Part shown: positions 1-4,171 of the stretch, piece by piece
Numbering within the stretch: position 1 is the first letter of the stretch
Layout of the letters: every line of letters starts with the position of its first letter
Source of the DNA: Lysobacterales bacterium
GTDB taxonomy: Bacteria; Pseudomonadota; Gammaproteobacteria; Xanthomonadales; Rhodanobacteraceae
Reading direction: 5' to 3'
Length of the DNA stretch: 7,467 nt
Assembly: GCA_013298265.1 (NCBI GenBank)
Contig: JAAFHE010000172.1
Span: forward strand, 1 to 7,467
Notes under the pieces: generated by a model
What the model was told of the DNA's origin: nothing
Database searches by the model: none
Seen by the model: the letters and a program-made list of their open reading frames with translations, nothing else
Made by a program: the position numbers and the translations under genes

Positions 1-130
1 TCGCACGGTCAGCGCGGCACACGGACAGAGTTACCGCCACCTGACCGCCGTCACGGTGCGTGCATGCGCTACGCTCCTCAGTCGTTCCCTCCTTCGTCGC
101 TGCGCTCGGCACGCACCGCGCCGGCTGCGA

Positions 131-149
131 CGGGCCGCTGCGCGGCCCG
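131..149. repeat. Short perfect hairpin, 7-bp stem
   Basis: CGGGCCG (131-137) and CGGCCCG (143-149) are exact reverse complements around a 5-base loop. There is no T-run after it on either strand, so it is not a canonical intrinsic terminator. Confidence 0.5.
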
Positions 150-239
150 CTCGCTTCGTTCTTCACCGGGCTCCGCTCGGGCACGCTCGGCTTGCCTCGC
201 GAATGCGTGCAGCGGCTGCGCCCCTGCACGTGTTGGCTA

Positions 240-293
240 GCACGGCCGCTGCAACGCGCTGCGAACCGCCGCATCACGTTCCAGCGGCCGTGC
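240..293. repeat. 12-bp perfect inverted repeat with 30-base spacer
   Basis: GCACGGCCGCTG (240-251) is the exact reverse complement of CAGCGGCCGTGC (282-293). The left arm begins within a GCTAGC motif (235-240), the same hexamer that makes up the array at 7045-7141. Its function is unknown. Confidence 0.6.
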
Positions 294-383
294 GCTCCGC
301 ATCGCCGGTGCTTCCCCCATCCCCACTCGCCCAAGGGCAGCGTGCTTCGTGTCGCCGGCGTGATGTGGGCTCGCGGGGCTATC

Positions 384-516
384 GCGGCCACGTTACATAA
401 TGTGCCGTTTTGCGCCAGGCGGCCGTCGCCGCCTGGTCCGTGTCGCGGCCACCGGCACGGCAACCTGCACGGGCCGGTTCGCTCACCGCAAAACACACAT
501 TATGCAAAGTGGCCGC
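384..516. repeat. Long imperfect inverted repeat (~30-bp arms) with nested hairpins
   Basis: The outer arms are 384-414 and 487-516. Read inward, both start GCGGCCAC, continue through CATAATGTG and end TTTTGCG, with a few mismatches and one single-base indel. Nested inside are a perfect 8-bp hairpin at 415-436 (CCAGGCGG and CCGCCTGG around a 6-base loop) and a 6-bp pair ACCGGC/GCCGGT at 451-456 and 473-478. The whole could fold as a single RNA hairpin or DNA cruciform of about 133 bases. The AT-containing TTACATAATGTG core stands out from the GC-rich surroundings. It may be a MITE-like or REP/BIME-like element. I see no clear target-site duplication flanking it. Confidence 0.7.
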
Positions 517-580
517 CTGCGCTACGCGCAGCGAAGGTGTGCCTGCGGCACGTGGTCTGTGGTCGCTTCGTTGCGCTGGT

Positions 581-852
581 CGCGGTTGCGCGTGGGTTCG
601 TCGATCGGGCTTCGTCAACACCGTCGCCACGCGCTTGAACGCGCATAGCAACGTGTGCGGCCGTTGCACGTGGGCTCGTTAGCGCGGCTTCGTCTACACC
701 ATCGCCACGCGCTTGAACGCGAGCGCCCACCTTCCTCTTTTAGTCGCCGCTGTGGCTTCGTCTCCTGCGCGCATCGTCTCGTGCACGGCCGTTGCGCGTG
801 GGCTCATCGGCCGGACTTCGTCACCGGCGCTGCCACGCGCCATAGCGCGCAT
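581..852. repeat. Three imperfect ~65-bp direct repeats
   Basis: Copies lie at about 581-648, 658-722 and 787-852. Each begins with GGTTGC or CCGTTGC, then CGTGGG followed by CTC or TTC, continues through a CTTCGTC block, and includes GCCACGCGC near the end, often followed by a GCGCAT-like tail. Measured at CGTGGG, the offsets are 78 bp (591 to 669) and 128 bp (669 to 797). The extra ~50 bp between copies two and three contains the CTTCNTCTTTTAG motif described separately. Partial resemblance continues near 363-380. The spacings are not multiples expected of a coding repeat family (78 is, 128 is not). Confidence 0.65.
729..756 (+). repeat. Dispersed CTTCTTTAG-CCGCTGT motif, copy A
   Basis: This segment matches 5401-5427 with about three substitutions and one extra T, and shares its core with 7182-7197. 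It lies in non-coding DNA, between the second and third direct repeats of 581-852, whereas the other two copies lie inside the primase gene. Confidence 0.5.
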
Positions 853-907
853 CGTCACCACTCATACCCATTGCTCGCTGGGGTCGTTCGAGGATGGTGC
901 CGTGCTC

Positions 908-955
908 GGGCCGTCAAGGACTGCGCAAGTTCGCTACGCGAATCCTTGACGGCCC
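908..955. repeat. Perfect 13-bp inverted repeat (hairpin)
   Basis: GGGCCGTCAAGGA (908-920) and TCCTTGACGGCCC (943-955) are exact reverse complements around a 22-base loop. The loop itself contains TTCGC-TAC-GCGAA (930-942), a smaller hairpin. It is not followed by a T-run. It is the first of three consecutive hairpins before the gene at 1029, so it may end transcription from the left, structure a leader RNA, or be a protein-binding site. Confidence 0.7.
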
Positions 956-970
956 TGCGCGCGGCACGCC

Positions 971-986
971 GGGGGTATACGCCCCC
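971..986. repeat. G5/C5 hairpin around GTATAC
   Basis: GGGGG (971-975) pairs with CCCCC (982-986) around TATACG, with a GTATAC palindrome at its core. It is the second of three tightly spaced hairpins upstream of the gene at 1029. Confidence 0.5.
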
Positions 987-987
987 A

Positions 988-1006
988 GCGATCAATCCCT
1001 GATCGC
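988..1006. repeat. Perfect 7-bp hairpin before the 1029 gene
   Basis: GCGATCA (988-994) and TGATCGC (1000-1006) flank the loop ATCCC. It ends 22 bases before the ATG at 1029 and could be a leader structure or an operator for that gene. Confidence 0.55.
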
Positions 1007-1028
1007 GGCGCGATCCGGACCTCCACGC

Positions 1029-1235
1029 ATGAAAGACCTCGACGCTCATCGCCGCCAGTACGAAGACACCATCCGCTACGCGCTGGACAAGCAGATCCCC
1101 GCCATCCGCTTCACCGTCGAAATACAGACCGAATACGGCCCGTTGTGCTTCTACTACAAAGACGCCATGCGCATCGCCAGCCTCGCCGAACGGCTGCTCA
1201 AGCAGCAGCTCAAGCGCTCCACCAACGCACGCTGA
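1029..1235 (+). CDS. Hypothetical 68-residue protein
   Basis: I do not recognise this protein. It is a short, soluble, charged polypeptide starting MKDLDAHRRQ. The first ~22 residues are likely helical. A strand-like middle follows (AIRFTVEIQTEYGPLCFYY, residues 25-43), then a basic amphipathic helix (residues 45-63). There is no signal peptide or membrane segment. The composition is far more protein-like than the surrounding spurious frames, which is the main reason to believe it. The ATG at 1029 follows the hairpin cluster. The Shine-Dalgarno match is poor (only GGA at 1017-1019). The same frame stays open upstream to an ATG at 894, but that stretch runs through the hairpins at 908-1006 and is unlikely to be translated. 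A strong hairpin follows 7 bases after the stop, suggesting an independent unit. It could be a small mobile-element accessory protein. Confidence 0.6.
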   Translation: MKDLDAHRRQYEDTIRYALDKQIPAIRFTVEIQTEYGPLCFYYKDAMRIASLAERLLKQQLKRSTNAR

Positions 1236-1242
1236 CACGACG

Positions 1243-1266
1243 GCCCCGCCGCTCCGGCGGCGGGGC
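1243..1266 (+). terminator. Strong hairpin after the 68-residue gene, terminator-like
   Basis: GCCCCGCCGC (1243-1252) and GCGGCGGGGC (1257-1266) form a perfect 10-bp GC stem with a TCCG loop, starting 7 bases after the stop at 1235. No T-run follows, so it is terminator-like rather than a textbook intrinsic terminator. The right arm runs into a GGCTAGCC palindrome (1264-1271). Confidence 0.6.
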
Positions 1267-1349
1267 TAGCCTCACCGAAAAGCCCAGCGTGCGCGGAGCG
1301 CACGCCGACAGCGAGCGGCTAAGCGGAAAAGTCGGCGGCTCTTCCAAAG

Positions 1350-1365
1350 CGCGGCCGCGGCCGCG
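1350..1365. repeat. 16-bp perfect GC palindrome upstream of the RHS gene
   Basis: Positions 1350-1365 are fully self-complementary (alternating CGCGGCC units with two overlapping GCGGCCGC sites). It ends 12 bases before the ATG at 1378, in the place where a ribosome-binding site would be expected, and none is visible. Confidence 0.5.
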
Positions 1366-1377
1366 ACACTCGCGCCT

Positions 1378-2751
1378 ATGTCCTGGCTCTCCCGCTTCAC
1401 CACCCTCGTCCTTGTCACGCTCGCCAGCGTGTGCGCGGGCGTCAGCGCGCCTGCGCGTGCGTGGGACGCCGAAACCGCGCATCGGGGGTTTGCCGCAGCG
1501 ATCGAGCTTGCAGCTACTGAAATTGCCGCGCTAACCGCAAGCCACGTCAGGGAAAAATCGCGCTCCGTCCGAGAGTTCACGTCAGACCGCCCGAATACTG
1601 CCTACGCGCAGGTGATCGAGGAGGCTGAGCAACAAGGCAGCGGTGCGTTGAGCGTCAAGGCGCTGTATGCAGTCGGGGATGATCGGGTCCGGCGCTATAC
1701 GCCGGCCGTTGCGGCGAACGGATCGAATCCCGGTGTTCCTGCGGGGCTACGCTACTACCACGCCGATGGGCTGGGCAGTACGCGGTTGCTGACCGACGAA
1801 GCCGGTGCGGTAACTGACAAGACGACGTTCCAGGCCTTCGGCGAACTCGATACGGCGGCGAGTCAGCAGACCAGCGATAACACCTTCCTGTACACCGGCG
1901 AGCAGTCAGACCCGAATACGGGGTTTGTCTACCTGCGTGCCAGGTACATGAATCCGAGTGTGGGTCTCTTTACACAAATGGATACTTGGATGGGTGCGGA
2001 ATTTCGACCAAAGTCGCTAGCGAAATACGGCTACGGAGAAGGAAGTCCGGTATCGAATACGGACCCTACTGGGCATTTCTCCATCCTGGAAGCCGGTGTT
2101 GCGAACAGCATAGTCGGGACAATGAGCCCCTTTTCTGAAAGGACGCAAGCAGGTGGGCGGTTCGCGACGGCCGCTACAGATGCGCTAGACAGCGCATATC
2201 AATACCATGCCGCTAGGTTCATTAACCTTTCTAGAGCTGTGTTTCCACGCTCGACTCCATCGGTGACAGGATCTGTATACGGAGGCAACGTAACCCTAAC
2301 TGCAACCGTCGGAGGAGTTGGCGTAACAGATCAAGAGGTTTCCGATTTCGCTTCCGGAGTGCAAAGCGTCTGGCAGAAGGCTTCGATAGTAAGCCCGAGA
2401 GGCCTTGTCTATTCTATAAATGTGAACATTATTCCGTCCGGTGGGGGAAGTCCTGACATTCGGCTCTGGAGAAGCACCTTGCAGTTTGAAAATGGGGATT
2501 GTCGTGCGAACGTGCCTCGGACTCACTACGTAGGTGGGGACGTATTTGAAGCTCCTATCAACGTTTGCCCGGGAAATACCGGTGGAACTTACGCGCATGA
2601 GTATGGGCACTATTTGGGATTTGATGATGCCTATGACCAAGAAACGAATGCGGTTCTCACTCGAGAGAGCGATTTGATGGCAAGGTCGCAAAGCGGCTTT
2701 GTCGACTGGTATCACGCCAGGTTGCTGATAGAGAGGTATGGAGCGCCATGA
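1378..2751 (+). CDS. Short RHS-core protein with C-terminal metzincin-like metalloprotease toxin domain
   Basis: The 457-residue protein has three parts. Residues 1-28 look like a Sec signal peptide: hydrophobic TLVLVTLASVCAGV, with likely cleavage after APARA at residue 28. Residues ~75-232 are the end of an RHS core, with YYHADGLGSTRLLTD (126-140), LYTGEQSDPNTGFVYLRARY (171-190) and the closing DPTG (229-232). Residues ~233-457 are a variable C-terminal domain. There, H407-E-Y-G-H411-Y-L-G414-F-D-D417 fits the metzincin zinc motif HExxHxxGxxD, E408 is the presumed catalytic base, and M434 (SDLMAR) is a plausible Met-turn. C375 and C397 could form a disulfide. Typical RHS proteins exceed 1000 residues, so this is a short or orphan tip carrying only the last part of the core. 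No Shine-Dalgarno sequence is seen; ATG 1378 is the first start after the in-frame stop at 1267-1269. GC falls visibly in the C-terminal part, as usual for exchanged toxin tips. The inferred role is an exported protease toxin neutralised by the overlapping downstream gene. Confidence 0.85.
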   Translation: MSWLSRFTTLVLVTLASVCAGVSAPARAWDAETAHRGFAAAIELAATEIAALTASHVREKSRSVREFTSDRPNTAYAQVIEEAEQQGSGALSVKALYAVGDDRVRRYTPAVAANGSNPGVPAGLRYYHADGLGSTRLLTDEAGAVTDKTTFQAFGELDTAASQQTSDNTFLYTGEQSDPNTGFVYLRARYMNPSVGLFTQMDTWMGAEFRPKSLAKYGYGEGSPVSNTDPTGHFSILEAGVANSIVGTMSPFSERTQAGGRFATAATDALDSAYQYHAARFINLSRAVFPRSTPSVTGSVYGGNVTLTATVGGVGVTDQEVSDFASGVQSVWQKASIVSPRGLVYSINVNIIPSGGGSPDIRLWRSTLQFENGDCRANVPRTHYVGGDVFEAPINVCPGNTGGTYAHEYGHYLGFDDAYDQETNAVLTRESDLMARSQSGFVDWYHARLLIERYGAP

Positions 2752-3152
2752 TTGCGAGAGCCACGGTTTTCTTAATATTCGCTGCTGGTTTCTTCGTCGA
2801 TGCAGCGGCTTGTGAATGTGCCCGGATGTCAGTAGAGGATGGTTTGAAGGCGTCCGGATACGTTTTTGGCGCTAGAGTTGTTGGAGCCGTTGTAAAAGGC
2901 GGTAATGTCAGCATTGAATTGTCTGGCGTTGCTAACATAAAAGGTGATTTCGATAAGAAAAAATTGACAACAAACAGCACTAAATCTGGTTGTGGATTTG
3001 TTGTTAGAGTTCCAGAGGACTATGTTTTCTTCCTCGGAAAGGACGGATCTTTAAGCGCTTGCGGCGCTACGAGGGTTCTCCTGTCGCCCGAGCTTGGAGG
3101 GCTAAACGACCGAGTTCTTAGTCAATGGAGTAGTCGCGCCAAGAAGCCTTGA
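2748..3152 (+). CDS. TIMP/netrin-like secreted protein, predicted immunity protein for the RHS metalloprotease
   Basis: The 134-residue protein starts within the RHS stop codon (ATGA overlap at 2748-2751), with GGAG at 2740-2743, so the two genes are almost surely co-translated. Residues 1-21 are a signal peptide (hydrophobic 6-17), with an A-A-A cleavage site directly before C22. The mature protein would begin C22-E-C24-A. This matches the defining N-terminal Cys-x-Cys of tissue inhibitors of metalloproteinases, in which the free amino group and carbonyl of the first Cys chelate the metzincin zinc. Only four cysteines are present in total: C22, C24, C82 and C105. They match the two conserved disulfides of the TIMP core (1st-3rd, 2nd-4th Cys). 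The SVEDGLKASGYVFGARVVG segment (28-46) and the CGF...GKDGSLSACG region (82-106) also resemble TIMP/NTR domains. A lipoprotein reading of AAAC is possible but is a poor lipobox. Base composition is much more AT-rich than the neighbours. That it is the immunity protein is inferred from gene order and the fold match to the toxin type. Confidence 0.8.
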   Translation: MIARATVFLIFAAGFFVDAAACECARMSVEDGLKASGYVFGARVVGAVVKGGNVSIELSGVANIKGDFDKKKLTTNSTKSGCGFVVRVPEDYVFFLGKDGSLSACGATRVLLSPELGGLNDRVLSQWSSRAKKP

Positions 3153-3280
3153 GCGGGACGAAGCCCGGGAGGAAGCCCGAAGACCGGGCCAACCCCTTCT
3201 AGGAAATCTCCTACCTCCCCGCGAGCACTTCTCCGATGAACTGAGGGTTGCCTGGCTGTGCGCTGATGCAGTCCGCCCAC

Positions 3281-3312
3281 ACAACAATCCCCGCACTGGC
3301 GGGGATTGTTGT
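3281..3312. terminator. Bidirectional hairpin terminator between convergent genes
   Basis: ACAACAATCCCCGC (3281-3294) and GCGGGGATTGTTGT (3299-3312) form a perfect 14-bp stem with loop ACTG. On the plus strand the GC-rich base is followed by ATTGTTGTTTAA. On the minus strand the hairpin starts 9 bases after the stop of the SymE-like gene and ends in a T/G-rich arm. It can serve both convergent units. The stretch 3153-3280 before it has no supportable gene, only a weak possible stem (GCCCGG 3163-3168 with CCGGGC 3184-3189). Confidence 0.8.
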
Positions 3313-3320
3313 TTAAGCCT

Positions 3321-3566
3321 TCAGCGTCGCCGGGACTTTGCCGGTGGCGCCGGCTCGCAGGTCATGACGAGGCAGCCGTCGCGCACGCTGACGCGGATGC
3401 GTCCGTTCGGCGGAAATCCGGCGCGCTGCAGCCAGTGCCCGCGTAGGCGGATATACGGCACGTCCCGATCGCCACGATGTTCGGCGCCGTGTAGCGCGGG
3501 ATAGTGGGCGGTGCCGACGGTAATGCGCCGCTCGGCGGTTGATGGCCTATGCTTGGTCGTAGCCAT
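3321..3566 (-). CDS. SymE-like toxin (type I addiction family)
   Basis: The 81-residue basic protein has the SymE signature. After ITVG near residue 15, the segment YIRLRGHWLQRAGFPPNGRI (38-57) is followed by VSVRDGCLVMT (59-69). This parallels the E. coli SymE pattern of LKGxWLxxAGF, a glycine and valine stretch, then GCIVLT. SymE proteins have an AbrB-like fold and act on nucleic acid; in E. coli SymE is an SOS-induced toxin held down by an antisense RNA. The start at 3566 is set by AGGAG six bases upstream on the minus strand, and the longer frame to 3728 would overlap the XRE gene. No LexA box is seen and I could not identify an antisense promoter. The gene lies downstream of the XRE gene on the same strand, convergent with the RHS module; SymE genes are known to cluster with RHS loci. 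Whether it is toxic here is unknown. Confidence 0.75.
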   Translation of the reverse strand: MATTKHRPSTAERRITVGTAHYPALHGAEHRGDRDVPYIRLRGHWLQRAGFPPNGRIRVSVRDGCLVMTCEPAPPAKSRRR

Positions 3567-3596
3567 GATCCACTCCTGTTTAGTGGGTTGTGGTGA

Positions 3597-3631
3597 GCAG
3601 CCCTGGCGTGTTCGCTGCACGCCAGGGCTGC
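3597..3631. repeat. Perfect 14-bp hairpin between the XRE and symE-like genes
   Basis: GCAGCCCTGGCGTG (3597-3610) and CACGCCAGGGCTGC (3618-3631) are exact reverse complements around a 7-base loop. On the minus strand it lies 14 bases after the XRE stop and about 30 bases before the SymE start. No T-run follows. It may terminate the XRE transcript or be a leader structure that limits SymE expression. Confidence 0.75.
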
Positions 3632-3645
3632 GCTGTGAAGCCGGG

Positions 3646-4065
3646 TTATCCGCTACGGCGTGTAGCGGGCCGCTTGCCGCGTCGCTGGCTGGCAAGGCGT
3701 TCCATCTGACTCTTTTTGACAAGGCCATCGAGCATGACCACGGCGGTCTGTTGCTCGAAGTCGGGCAACTGGTCGACCTGCTGCATGAGTTCGTGCAGTT
3801 CGTGATTACGAATAGTGGGTTCGCTGAGGTTGTCGGTGCGGCCGATCAACTCGTCCAGGCTGACCTGAAGGATGTCGGCGAGTTTGACCAGCATCTCCAC
3901 ATGCGGGACATAGGTGCCGCGTTCCCATCGGTTGTAGCTGCGCGGCGGGATGCCGAGTAGTTCGGCGAGCCGGTTTTGTTTAAGTCCACGCGCAGTACGC
4001 AGTGCGCGCAGCCGTTCGGCGAAATCCTTCACGTTGGCGATCAGCAGTAGTTGCGATGCGCGCAT
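3646..4065 (-). CDS. XRE-family helix-turn-helix transcriptional repressor
   Basis: The 139-residue protein has a Cro/C1-type HTH at residues ~16-74: FAERLRALRTARGLKQNRLA, then ELLGIPPRSYNRWERGTYVP, then a helix ending LADILQVSLDELIG. The recognition helix is about PPRSYNRWERG (40-50). A C-terminal helical part (~86-120) may mediate dimerisation, and the tail is very basic (KRPATRRSG). I chose MRASQLLL at 4065. The frame continues to 4308, but that would overlap the primase start and the operator region. GTG at residue 12 is an alternative, and neither start has a clear Shine-Dalgarno. It is transcribed divergently from the primase gene with a palindrome between them, the arrangement of a repressor controlling itself and the replication gene. 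It probably also shares a transcript with, or lies just ahead of, the SymE-like gene. Confidence 0.85.
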   Translation of the reverse strand: MRASQLLLIANVKDFAERLRALRTARGLKQNRLAELLGIPPRSYNRWERGTYVPHVEMLVKLADILQVSLDELIGRTDNLSEPTIRNHELHELMQQVDQLPDFEQQTAVVMLDGLVKKSQMERLASQRRGKRPATRRSG

Positions 4066-4098
4066 GGTAGAGGCGTGGTCGGTGAGGGCTTGCCATAA

Positions 4099-4116
4099 AT
4101 AGTCGCATACGACTAT
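4099..4116. promoter_or_regulatory. Operator-like palindrome between XRE and primase genes
   Basis: ATAGTCGCATACGACTAT is a perfect palindrome with 7-bp arms and a CATA spacer. A third arm, CGACTAT, recurs at 4145-4151. The placement between divergent repressor and primase genes makes it the best candidate binding site for the XRE protein. On the minus strand a TTGACG (complement of 4128-4133) lies upstream of a TATGCG-like hexamer within the palindrome, 18 bp away, which would fit an autorepressed promoter. The promoter call is weaker than the palindrome itself. Confidence 0.7.
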
Positions 4117-4127
4117 CGTAAAGACAA

Positions 4128-4151
4128 CGTCAAACGTCCATTGACGACTAT
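4128..4151. promoter_or_regulatory. Second inverted repeat and extra operator half-site near the primase start
   Basis: CGTCAA (4128-4133) and TTGACG (4141-4146) are inverted around 7 bases, and the right arm overlaps a CGACTAT half-site (4145-4151). Occupancy here would sit just upstream of the primase ribosome-binding site (AGGAG, 4160-4164). Confidence 0.45.
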
Positions 4152-4171
4152 CTGAGCCCAGGAGCCCCGCC

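Larger units (their letters stand above)
1..1028. other. Gene-poor GC-rich region with many inverted and direct repeats
   Basis: No convincing gene is seen here. Open frames exist on both strands, but their translations are rich in Arg, Ala, Pro, Cys and His, overlap one another and lack domain-like patterns, as expected from GC-rich non-coding DNA. The frame open at base 3 stops at 42-44 and could be the tail of an upstream gene, but nothing identifies it. The stretch carries many self-complementary segments (131-149, 240-293, 384-516, 908-955, 971-986, 988-1006) and a set of direct repeats (581-852). It could be decayed mobile DNA, a repeat-laden spacer, or the source of a structured RNA; the sequence alone does not decide. 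Confidence 0.6.

Noticed and set aside
60..638. 192-residue plus-strand open frame
   Set aside because: Arg/His/Pro/Cys-rich, overlaps other frames on both strands and crosses the inverted repeat at 384-516. No domain pattern or ribosome-binding site.
379..1002. Overlapping small open frames on both strands (379-669, 500-730, 655-1002, 713-949)
   Set aside because: These are by-products of the direct repeats and high GC. The repeat spacing of 128 bp would break any shared frame.
1..1028. CRISPR array
   Set aside because: The repeats are imperfect, ~65 bp, irregularly spaced and lack distinct spacers.
855..1238. 127-residue minus-strand frame opposite the 68-residue gene
   Set aside because: Shadow of the more protein-like plus-strand frame, and it runs through the hairpin cluster.
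3102..3296. 64-residue minus-strand frame in the intergenic region
   Set aside because: Starts within the terminator hairpin and is Ser/Arg-rich, with no domain-like pattern.
3511..3960. 149-residue plus-strand frame
   Set aside because: Antisense to the XRE and SymE-like genes, both of which have recognisable signatures.
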